The position numbers and the translations under genes were made by a program. DNA of 64,000 nucleotides from contig JAUSAZ010000089.1 of the NCBI GenBank assembly GCA_030652255.1, forward strand, positions 62,001-126,000, given 5' to 3'. Under the pieces are notes generated by a model, which was not told where the DNA came from, ran no database searches, and saw only the letters and a program-made list of their open reading frames with translations. Shown piece after piece: positions 8,012 to 17,800 of the stretch (position 1 is the first letter of the stretch; each line of letters starts with the position of its first letter). This DNA comes from Myxococcales bacterium (lineage in GTDB: Bacteria; Myxococcota_A; Polyangia; Polyangiales; Ga0077539).

Positions 8012-9766
8012 TCAGCCCAGCGCAGCCTTCACCCGCGCGGCGATGTCGTCCGCGGCGGTGGCGATGTCGACCAGCTCGACGTCCTTGCTGGTGCGCGCCT
8101 TCACCTCCACCTTGCCCTGCTCCAGGCTCTTCTTGCCGAGGGTCACCCGCAGCGGGATGCCCAGCAGGTCGGCGTCCTTGAACTTCACGCCGGGTCGCTC
8201 GTCGCGGTCGTCGAAGAGCACCTCGACGCCGCGCGCGGTCAGCGCCTCGTAGAGCCCGTCGGCCGCGGCCACGGCCTCCGGGGTGGTCACCAGCGCGGAG
8301 AGCATCACCTGGTACGGGGCGATGGACATCGGCCACGTGAGGCCGTCGCCGTCGTGGCACTGCTCCGCCGTCGCCGCGACCAGGCGCGACACGCCGATGC
8401 CGTAGCACCCCATCACGATGAGCTTCTCGGCGCCGCTCTCGTCGAGGAACTTCGCGCCCATCTTCCCGGTGTAGTGCGTGCCCAGCACGAAGATGTGCCC
8501 GCCTTCGATGCCCTTGTACTCCTGCAGCCCGGCGCCGCACTGGGGGCACGGGTCGCCGCTGCCCACCGCGCGCACGTCCGCCGCCTTCGCCCGCTCGCCG
8601 AGCGTCGCGACGGCGTCGGCCATCGCCACGTGCTGCCGGTGGAAGCCGACCTTGTTGGCGCCGGTGACCACCTCGGTGGCGTCGGCGACCTCGCGGTCGA
8701 CGAGCACGCGCTCGACGCCGGGCGGCAGGTCGCGCGGGCCGATGTAGCCGCCGTGCAGCCCCGCGGCCGAGAGCTCCTCGTCCTCCGCGGGGCGCAGCCA
8801 GGTCGCGGTGAGCTCGCGGCTGAGGGCCACCTCGTTGACGCGGCGATCGCCCCGGACGAACACCACCACCACCCGCGGCACCGCGCCGGTGGCCTGCCCG
8901 AAGAGGTACACGCCGGCCTTCACCGTCTGCGTGGCCGGAACCTTCAGGAACTCCGCGACCTCCTCGATGGTCTTCTTGTTGGGCGTCGCGATGTCGGACT
9001 CGCGCTTGCCCGACGCGGCGACCCCGGCCCCCGACGCCGGCGCGCGCTGCGCCACCGCGGCCTCGACGTTGGCCGCGTACTCGCACGACGGGCACACCAC
9101 GATGGCGTCCTCGCCCGTCTCCGCGAGGATCTGGAACTCCGCGCTGGTGTTGCCGCCCATCGCGCCGGAGTCGGCGGCGACCACGCGGTACTTCACGCCC
9201 ACGCGCTGGAAGATCCGGTCGTACGCGGCGCGCATGGTCTGGTAGCTGGCGAGCGCGCCCTCCTCGGTGGCGTCGAAGCTGTACGCGTCCTTCATCAGGA
9301 ACTCGCGGCAGCGCAGCAGGCCCGCGCGCGGCCGGGCCTCGTCGCGGTACTTCCACTGGATCTGGTAGAGGTTGACCGGGAGCTGCCGGTACGAGCGCAC
9401 GACGCCGCGCACGAGGTCGGTGATCACCTCCTCGTGCGTCGGGCCGAGGTGGTAGTCGTTGCGCTTCTGGTCCTTGAGACGGAAGAGCGTGGAGCCGAAG
9501 AGGTCCCACCGGCCGGTCTCCTTGAAGAGCTCGGCGGGGACGAGCGCCGGGAGCATCACCTCCTGGGCGCCCGCGCGGTCCATCTCCTGGCGCACGATGC
9601 CCTCGACCTTGCGCAGCACCTTCAGCCCGAGCGGCAGGAACTCATAGATGCCAGCCCCCACCTGGCGGATGTACCCGCCCCGCAGCAGCAGCCGGTGGGA
9701 CGGGTTCTTCCGCGCCTCGGCGGGGTCTTCACGCAGCGTGGGAATGAACGACTTGGAATAACGCAT
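8012..9766 (-). CDS. proS: Prolyl-tRNA synthetase (bacterial type with editing insertion)
   Basis: A 584-residue class II aminoacyl-tRNA synthetase that charges tRNA-Pro in the cytoplasm. The N-terminus MRYSKSFIPTLREDPAEA and GGYIRQVGAGIYEFLPLG (about 30-47) are typical. Motif 2 region: GPTHEE at 108-113 and RAGLLRCREFLMKDAYSFD from about 147. A long insertion between motifs 2 and 3 (about 220-400) corresponds to the INS editing domain of bacterial ProS. Motif 3 is GCYGIGVSRLVAA, and the C-terminal anticodon-binding domain ends the protein. The size fits the 560-590 aa norm. It is monocistronic here, convergent with the TIG lipoprotein. Confidence 0.96.
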   Translation of the reverse strand: MRYSKSFIPTLREDPAEARKNPSHRLLLRGGYIRQVGAGIYEFLPLGLKVLRKVEGIVRQEMDRAGAQEVMLPALVPAELFKETGRWDLFGSTLFRLKDQKRNDYHLGPTHEEVITDLVRGVVRSYRQLPVNLYQIQWKYRDEARPRAGLLRCREFLMKDAYSFDATEEGALASYQTMRAAYDRIFQRVGVKYRVVAADSGAMGGNTSAEFQILAETGEDAIVVCPSCEYAANVEAAVAQRAPASGAGVAASGKRESDIATPNKKTIEEVAEFLKVPATQTVKAGVYLFGQATGAVPRVVVVFVRGDRRVNEVALSRELTATWLRPAEDEELSAAGLHGGYIGPRDLPPGVERVLVDREVADATEVVTGANKVGFHRQHVAMADAVATLGERAKAADVRAVGSGDPCPQCGAGLQEYKGIEGGHIFVLGTHYTGKMGAKFLDESGAEKLIVMGCYGIGVSRLVAATAEQCHDGDGLTWPMSIAPYQVMLSALVTTPEAVAAADGLYEALTARGVEVLFDDRDERPGVKFKDADLLGIPLRVTLGKKSLEQGKVEVKARTSKDVELVDIATAADDIAARVKAALG

Positions 9767-9819
9767 CGGTTCTACAGGGCCTCCGGGAGCGCGGGACCCT
9801 ACGGAACCACCGCATCAAG

Positions 9820-10428
9820 TCAAGGCATCGCCGCGCCGTCGAGCCCGCCGTCCCTCGCCTCCGCCACGTCGACCGCGCCGTCGCGGACGCCACCGTCGAG
9901 CACCGGGTCGCGCACCGTCACGCACCGCCCCTCGGCCGAGCACGACGCCCCGACGGCCGCGCCGCACCCGCCCCCCCCGGCGCACCGGCCCATGGTGGCG
10001 CAGCCCAGCGCGGCCCAGCGCTCGCGCAGCAGCTCGAGCCGCGCGAAGGCCTCGGCGCCCCGGTCGACGAAGACCTCGCACGCGCAGCAGAGGGTCTCGC
10101 ACACCCGCGCGCCGCACTCGCCGTCCACCCGGCACGCCTGCGCGTCGCGCACCGCCGCGGCGTAGTCCTCCGAGACGGCCTGACACGCCAGGCTCACGTC
10201 CGCCGGGGCGCCCGCGTCGGACGCCGTCCCGAGGTCGCCGAGCGGCGTCACGTCGATCGAGGGGATGACGTCGAAGCGGCCCGACACCTCCGACGAGGGC
10301 GCGTCGAGGGTCTCCTCGACCACCGCGTCGCGGGCGTCGTACCGCGGGACGTCCTCGGGCGCCGGGTCGTCGCCGCAGCCGGCGAGCGCCCACGCTCCGA
10401 GCGCGAGGGAGAGAGCGCGGGCCCTCAC
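9820..10428 (-). CDS. Cys-rich lipoprotein at the end of the pur operon
   Basis: 202 residues. The lipobox is LAGC (Cys18), then an Asp/Glu-rich low-complexity linker (about 20-75). A Cys-rich domain with about a dozen cysteines follows (CRVDGECGARVCETLCCACE and GCATMGRCAGGGGCGAA), probably disulfide-bonded at the outer membrane. It ends with another Asp-Gly-rich stretch. The start is GTG 10428, which overlaps the purS stop (GTGA), so the lipoprotein is translationally coupled to purine synthesis genes. No functional link is known. The linker style matches the lipoproteins at 55-63 kb. Confidence 0.7.
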   Translation of the reverse strand: MRARALSLALGAWALAGCGDDPAPEDVPRYDARDAVVEETLDAPSSEVSGRFDVIPSIDVTPLGDLGTASDAGAPADVSLACQAVSEDYAAAVRDAQACRVDGECGARVCETLCCACEVFVDRGAEAFARLELLRERWAALGCATMGRCAGGGGCGAAVGASCSAEGRCVTVRDPVLDGGVRDGAVDVAEARDGGLDGAAMP

Positions 10429-10685
10429 TTCGTCGTCGTCCCCTCCGCCCCGATGATCTCCACCGCGAAGTCTTCCATCACCGGGTTGGCGAGCAGCTTG
10501 TCCGCCGCCTCGCGCAGCAGCCGCGGCGCGTCGGCCACCGCGTCGTCGAGCTCGACCTCGATGACCTTGCCCACCCGCACCTCGCGCACGCCCTGCAACC
10601 CCAGCGCGTCGAACCCGCGGCGGATCGCCTCGCCCTGCGGGTCGAGCACCTCGCGCTTCAGCGTCACCGTCACCCTGGCTCTCAT
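10425..10685 (-). CDS. purS: Phosphoribosylformylglycinamidine synthase subunit PurS
   Basis: An 86-residue subunit of the three-part FGAM synthase (PurS-PurQ-PurL), which performs the fourth step of de novo purine synthesis. Diagnostic features are MRARVTVTLKREVLDPQG, the AIRRGFDALGLQGVREVRVGK segment, and the C-terminal LLANPVMEDFAVEI. The ATG at 10685 is preferred over the one at 10691 because GGGAG lies 8 bases upstream and the family begins with MxARV. It sits 16 bases after purC. purQ and purL, which often follow, are not in this window. Confidence 0.92.
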   Translation of the reverse strand: MRARVTVTLKREVLDPQGEAIRRGFDALGLQGVREVRVGKVIEVELDDAVADAPRLLREAADKLLANPVMEDFAVEIIGAEGTTTK

Positions 10686-10701
10686 CGTCATGGCTCCCGT
10701 T

Positions 10702-11678
10702 CTACAACCCGACGGCCGCGAGCGCCGCCTCGATGCGCGCCTGCGGCGGACGGAGGTCAGCCACGAAGGGCCTCCCGGTGATCCGCTCGAAGGCCTCGAC
10801 GTAGCGCCGCGCGGCCTCCAGCCGCACCTCGTCGGTCAACGGCGGAACCTCCCCGTCGCCGGTGAAGCCCTGCGCCGCCAGCCAGCGCCGCACGTACTCC
10901 TTGTCGAAGCTCTCGGGCTCTTCGCCGCGGGCGTGCCGCTCGGCATAGCTCTCCGCGAACCAGAAGCGCGACGAGTCCGGCGTGTGCACCTCGTCGATCA
11001 CCACGATGCCGCCGCCCTGCGCCTCCGGCATCCGGCCGAACTCGTACTTCGTGTCGACCAGGATCAGCCCCCGCTGCGCACACCACGCCTGGCCGCGCGC
11101 GAAGAGCGCGAGGGCCATCTCCGAGACCTGCGCCATGTCCGCCGCGGAGATCACCCCGTCGCGCACCAGCTCGTCCGCCGACACCGACACGTCGTGCCCG
11201 CCCTTCGGCGCCTTGGTGCTCGGCGTCACGATCGCGTGGGGGAGCGGGTCGTTCTTGCGCAGGCCGTCGGGCAGCGGGTGGCCGCAGAAGCTCCGCTCGC
11301 CGCGGGCGTACGCCGTCCACACCGAGGTGCTCGTCACGCCGGTGAGGTACGAGCGCACCACGACCTCGACGGGCAGCGGGGCGCACTCCCACGCGATCGC
11401 CACGTTGGGGTCGGGCGACGCGATGAGGTGGTGCGGCGCCACGTCGGCGGTGCGCTCGAACCAGAACGCGCTCAGCTGCGAGAGCACCTGGCCCTTGAGG
11501 GGGATGGTGCCGAGCACCCGGTCGAAGGCGCTGATGCGGTCGGTGGTGACCAGCACCCGGCGGCCGTCCGGGAGCGACCAGTTGTCGCGCACCTTGCCGC
11601 CGTAGAAGCGCCCGAGGCGCGGCAGCGAGACCGACTCGAGCGGGTGCGCCAGCGCGGCGCGGAGCGTGGCGTCGTCGA

Positions 11679-11682
<4 letters not shown>
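10702..11682 (-). CDS. purC: SAICAR synthetase
   Basis: A 326-residue phosphoribosylaminoimidazole-succinocarboxamide synthase, which ligates aspartate to CAIR with ATP in purine synthesis. Hallmarks: [20 protein letters not shown] (nucleotide-binding start), [40 protein letters not shown] and [12 protein letters not shown]. It is of the longer, eukaryote-like PurC class (about 300 aa) rather than the compact 240-aa type. Its ATG overlaps the purB stop (ATGA), so it is coupled to it. Confidence 0.95.
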
Positions 11683-12983
<1,301 letters not shown>

Positions 12984-13070
12984 CGGCGCGGAGGCTCTTG
13001 CCACAGCCCGGGGACGGAGGGCAAAGCGCGGGCAGGGATCCGCGTCGCGGCGCCGGGCGCACGTCCCGCG

Positions 13071-13100
13071 TTGACACCGGCGGGGCCGGGGTGTTGCGAT
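13071..13100 (+). promoter_or_regulatory. Promoter candidate for the adaptor-like gene
   Basis: TTGACA (13071-13076), 18 bases, TGCGAT (13095-13100), CGCG. The predicted start lies about 5 bases before the ATG at 13112, so the leader would be minimal. It closely resembles the element at 14748. Confidence 0.45.
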
Positions 13101-13111
13101 CGCGCCGCGCC

Positions 13112-14110
13112 ATGCAGCGACCGCCCTGGAGGATCGTCGGGGACTCCCATGAAGTCATCCTCACCACCTGGGGCGATGAGCGCCACGTCGACGCCGTGCG
13201 GCTCGACCCGCGGGAGGCCCAGCGCCTGCTCGCGCGCGTCATCGGCCCGGCTGGCTGGAGCGGCGGCGTGGCACGCGGCCTTGTGGAGGCGGCCCGCTAC
13301 GTCGCGCAGCACCATGGAGTACGTCTCGGCGTGCGCACGGCCGACCCCCGGAGGCTGGTCGAGGCCGCGCTGGCCCGCGGGATCCTGGTCGGGTGGCGGC
13401 TGGACATCCGGCACCGCGGGTCGGGCGGGGGGGACGGCCGTACCGCCGATGACAGCGACGTGGTGGCGGCGGAAGACCTCCTCCGGAAGACCTGGATCGA
13501 GATCGAGCTCACGGACATGGACGGCAACGCCATGCCGGGCGAGCGATACTGGATCAAGCTGCCCGACGGCACGGTGCGGGAGGGCGCCCTCGACCAGCAC
13601 GGGCGCGCCTACTTCGACCAGCTCGACCCGGGGTCGGCGGAGATCCGCTGGCCCGACCGCGACGGCGACGCCACGACCGGGCCGGCGACCCTCGGCCAGG
13701 GCGATGTACGCGCGACGACTGGCGCCGCCGCCCTCGGGACGCGCGCCGGGACAGAGCGGACCTGGGTGGAGATCGAGCTCCTCGACATGGAGGGGGCGCC
13801 CGTGGCCCACGAGCGCTACTGGATCAAGCTGCCCGACGGCTCGGTGCGCGAGGGCACGCTCGACGCGATGGGCCTCGCGTTCTTCGACGACCTCGACCCG
13901 GGGCAGTGCACGATCCGGTGGCTGGGGCGCGACGAGGAGGCGGCCTTCCTCGAGCCCGACGCGACGGCGCCCGGTCCGACGGACCGCGTCGCCGCGCAGG
14001 TGGCGACGCTGGTGAGCGCGGCGCGCGACGGAAGCGCCTTCTGCGAGGAGTGCGAGCGGGCGCGGCGCGAGGCGGAGGCGGAGTCCGCCGAGGCCGAGGC
14101 CGAGGCCTGA
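13112..14110 (+). CDS. T6SS-associated adaptor-like protein with two copies of a beta-sandwich domain
   Basis: 332 residues. The N-terminal region (about 1-115) is unrecognised and starts [19 protein letters not shown]. Two homologous domains follow, at about 130-190 ([21 protein letters not shown], then [14 protein letters not shown]) and about 216-275 ([21 protein letters not shown], then [14 protein letters not shown]). They share the [21 protein letters not shown] and DLDPG motifs. This short domain recurs in proteins encoded next to VgrG, PAAR and DUF4123 genes, so a role in loading or docking an effector is likely but inferred. An acidic tail with CEEC ends the protein. The start ATG 13112 replaces an upstream frame lacking a start signal. 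The gene heads the module 13112-20587. Confidence 0.72.
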   Translation: MQRPPWRIVGDSHEVILTTWGDERHVDAVRLDPREAQRLLARVIGPAGWSGGVARGLVEAARYVAQHHGVRLGVRTADPRRLVEAALARGILVGWRLDIRHRGSGGGDGRTADDSDVVAAEDLLRKTWIEIELTDMDGNAMPGERYWIKLPDGTVREGALDQHGRAYFDQLDPGSAEIRWPDRDGDATTGPATLGQGDVRATTGAAALGTRAGTERTWVEIELLDMEGAPVAHERYWIKLPDGSVREGTLDAMGLAFFDDLDPGQCTIRWLGRDEEAAFLEPDATAPGPTDRVAAQVATLVSAARDGSAFCEECERARREAEAESAEAEAEA

Positions 14111-14132
14111 GGAGACGGAAGGCTTGAGCGCG

Positions 14133-14726
14133 ATGGCCGATGTCCCGATCGAACAGCTGACGCAGCGGCTCTGGCCGAGGGGCGACGACGAGCTCACCTA
14201 CGCGCTGCTCGACGGGGCGCGGGACCCTGCGGTGCACGAGTGGATCACCTCGTCGGGGGCGGCCGCGCGCTGCCTCTACATCGGTGACCTCGACCCGGCG
14301 CTGGCGCGCGTCGCGCCCTACCTCGTTCGCCTCCAGCGGACGGCGCCCCCGTCGCGGGCGCTCCTCGAGCGCGCGTGGGGCGACGCGTGGGGCGTGTTCG
14401 TCCGCTCGACGGCGACCCCGGAGGCGTTGCACCGCCACTTCCGCCGCCTGCTTCGGGTGAGGGACGAGCGGGGCGTGCGGATGCTCTTCCGCTTCTACGA
14501 CCCGCGGGTGCTGCGCACGTACCTCCCGACGTGCCGGGCCGACGAGCTCGACCAGATGTTCGGGCCCGTGGAGCGCTTCTTCGTCGAGGCCGAGGAGGCG
14601 CACATCCTGGAGTTCCGCAACGACCGGGGGGTCCTCGCGCGGAGCGAGGTGAGGTCGGAGAAGCGGCTGCACTGGCTGGGGGACTACCTCCGCAGGAGCC
14701 GCGAAGAGGAGGGCGAGAAGCCCTGA
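14133..14726 (+). CDS. DUF4123 protein (T6SS effector chaperone type)
   Basis: A 197-residue protein of the DUF4123 family, whose known members (TEC/Tap) hold T6SS effectors and deliver them to VgrG or PAAR tips. Seen: LTYALLDGARDP near the N-terminus, APYLVRL, the GDAWGVFVRSTATPEALHRH helix-strand block, the VRDERGVRMLFRFYDPRVLRTY hallmark, and a C-terminal FGPVERFFVE. The ATG at 14133 has GGAAGG 10 bases upstream. A TTG at 14124 with GAGGAG 8-9 bases upstream is an alternative. It lies between the adaptor-like gene and the 1506-aa effector candidate, the usual chaperone-effector order. Confidence 0.87.
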   Translation: MADVPIEQLTQRLWPRGDDELTYALLDGARDPAVHEWITSSGAAARCLYIGDLDPALARVAPYLVRLQRTAPPSRALLERAWGDAWGVFVRSTATPEALHRHFRRLLRVRDERGVRMLFRFYDPRVLRTYLPTCRADELDQMFGPVERFFVEAEEAHILEFRNDRGVLARSEVRSEKRLHWLGDYLRRSREEEGEKP

Positions 14727-14747
14727 CCCGCCCTTCGCCCCCGCGGC

Positions 14748-14777
14748 TTGACACCCCGCGACGCGCTGAACTGACAT
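14748..14777 (+). promoter_or_regulatory. Promoter candidate for the large effector gene
   Basis: TTGACA (14748-14753), 18 bases, TGACAT (14772-14777), CCGCG. Shares hexamers, spacing and tail with the promoters at 13071 and 21335(-). Shine-Dalgarno AGAGG precedes the ATG at 14803. Confidence 0.45.
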
Positions 14778-14802
14778 CCGCGATGAACAGAGGGTTTCGA
14801 AC

Positions 14803-17800
14803 ATGACCGCGCACGTGACGATCGAGGGTTTCAGGGACGTCCCCACCGACTGGGCGGGCAATCCGCTCGCCAAGGTGGGCGACAAGGTCACCGTCATCGT
14901 CAAGCTCTGGGACTACGCCAACCTCAAGGCGGGGAAGTTCACCCTCCAGCACCCGGCGATGGAGGACGAGGACTTCGAGGCCCCCTGGCGCTGGGGGAGC
15001 GGCGAGCGCTCCCTGGGCTGGGTCGGCTTCCGCGCGGCCACGCAGGAGGACCTCTCGCGGGTCGAGACCATCGACTGCACGGTGAAGTTCACCAAACCCT
15101 GCGACGCGCTCACGGCGTTCTCCATCGTCGCGAAGGAGAACTGCGTCGGGGTGGTGGCGCCCGCGCAGACGATCCGCTGCGTGGCGGACGAGGAGGCCTT
15201 CCGCACCGCGCGCCTCACGCTGCGCTCCGGCCGGGAGCGGGGCGTGAAGGCCTCCCTCAAGCTCACCAAGGCGGCCAGCACGGGCCCCGCGTCCAAGACG
15301 TCGAACACCGTGCGCACCTACGTGCGCCTCTTCGCCCAGCTCTACTTCAAGGACCCCGAGGGCAACGAGCGGCCGTTTCCGAAGGACATGCCCGTGCGGG
15401 TGCTGCTCGGGAAGAACCCGAAGCACGCCATCGACACGGTCGTGGAGGACGACGGCAAGCTCACGCTGGAGGTGATCGGGCACACCGACGTGCTCGCGGC
15501 GAAGGACCTCACGCTGGCCTTCGGCCCCGACCCGGGGAGCAACCAGGTGCTCTGCGAGCTCCCCGGCGGGACGCAGGCGCAGACGCGCGGCCCGGTGCCG
15601 GGAGAGACCGACCCGACCGGCACCCTCCCCAACCGGATGTTCACGTGGCCCGCGGAGTGGTTCATGCGCGAGGCGAAGTGGACCGTCACCAACGACGACG
15701 GCCGCTGGAAGGAGTCCGACGGGACCTTCGCGATGACCAAGGGCGGCGTCGCGCAGAGCCTCGGCAAGGACGCCAGCCGCGTGAAGCTGGTGCTCGAACC
15801 CGTCTGGCAGTTCCTGCGCTTCGAGTTCGTCGACCGGGTCTACGGGCACAGCGACCACGCCGACGCGCCGAAGACGATGCCCGCGGTGATGCTGGAGGGC
15901 TTCCGGGTGAAGCCCACGCTGCCGACGGCCGAGCCCGACGTGCGCTCCAACTGGTGGGTCGAGCAGGGCGGCGAGACCGTCCAGTGCGTTCCGTGGATCC
16001 TACAGAAGGCGCCCGACGGCACCGCCGCGAAGCGCCCGAGCCCGGAGACCCTGCTGCGCTTCACGCTGCCGCCGAAGACCTGCATCCGCTCGAGCTCGGC
16101 GACGGCGCGGGCCCGGGTCATCGCCACCGACCTGGAGCTCGCGCCGGGCCCCGACCGGTTGCAGTTCTACGACCTGCCGAAGCTCTGGCACTCGCAGAAC
16201 TACTACGCGAAGCTGTCGACCACGGTCGGCGAGTTCGGCTGGTACGAGGCCGTCGTGGGCAAGACCACGTCGAAGACCAGTCCCCTGGTGTTCTCCCTCG
16301 ACGACATCGTCCTCACCGACGACCAGGGCCGGCGCATCGCCACGTGGTCGCACGCCGACCGCTGCGCCCTCTTCGCCAACACCTTCGACGACAGCCTCGC
16401 GGACTGCACCAAAGAGGGTGTCTACAAGCCCGACGCGGGGGCCGACCTCCCGTGGTTCACGCAGAAGCCCGGCCCGGGCGCGCCCGAGGAGACCCGGAAC
16501 TACATCATCGACCGCCCCAACTGGGTCCGCCTCATCGTGGCGGAGGGCAACCTCTACGACGTCTTCGACAAGCGCACCGTCGCGAGCTCGCCAGCGAACC
16601 CGGCAGCCGACGTCATCGGCGCGCGCGCTGCGGTGTGCTGGCTCGACACCACGAAGCGCATCGGGACGACGCAGGTCGGCGATTTCGGTGGGACCGGCGG
16701 CGCGTGGCAGTGGAGCACGACCCACGCCCCCGAGGCGGGCAAGATGTTCTTCCCCGGCCTCCCGGCGCGCGTCGATCACCCCACGTTCTCGATCCAGCCC
16801 TTCTACGACCAGCTCTACGTGGCGCGTCAGGGCGTCTACGACGCCGCTGCCGGGGACGGCTGCGGCCGGATCGACGTCGCCCTCCTGCGCTGCTGCGCCC
16901 TCGCAGACCGCGCGACGCCCGGGCAGGAGAAGGAGGTCGCGGTTCAGCTCTACTTCCTGAAGCAGCACCTGAACTTCGTGAACGAGCCGGCGGACGGGCG
17001 CGCGAAGTTCCAGGTCGACGCGCAGCGCGCGCTGCTGGACTCCTGGAACGGGGTCCAGCCCGCGTTCGGGAGGGCGAAGCTCACCGCCGTCGACTCCACG
17101 AAGCGGCTGCTGGCGAGCGTGGTGACCTTCGTGACGTTCACCCGGAAGGAGATCGCCCACTTCACCATCGAGGTGAAGACCGGCAGCGACGCGCGCAACA
17201 ACCGCGGCGGCCAGCTGGGCACGGGTCTTCTCTCGGACGGGAAGCACGTCGACTCGGGCACCGTGAACGGCTTCACGAACGCGCACGAGCACGGCCACGA
17301 GCGCGCGCTGCCGGACGAGTACAACGAGCGTTGGAACTGCGCTTCGTTCGGCGAGGCGAGCTTCGGGCAGCACCTCCCCGGCGACCCCTACGAGCTGGAC
17401 GGCCGCACGTCCGCGGGCTCCGACATGGGCTCGCCGATGATGAACGGCTGCGGCGAGGTGCAGGCGCGGTACCACTGGCAGTCCGCGGAGTGGGTGCGCC
17501 GGGCGGCGGGCTTCCCCTTCAAGCTCTCGTTCAACGGCTTCGACGACTTCACGGTGCCGCCGCACGCAGACGCCCGCCGCAACTATGTCTTCTGGCCGCT
17601 CGTCGGGCTCAACAACCAGGTGCTCCCCGCCGTCGCGCCCCTCACCGCGAACCGGGCGAGGTTCCACCTCTTCCTCTACGCCCTCGGCAAGGACCGCTTC
17701 TCCGTCAACACGCTGCCGGCCCGGAAGGACCCGCCCGGGGGCGCGGCCTTCGACGGCATCCTGCTCGTGACGCTCCTGCTCAAGGTGACCGCGCCGGTGG

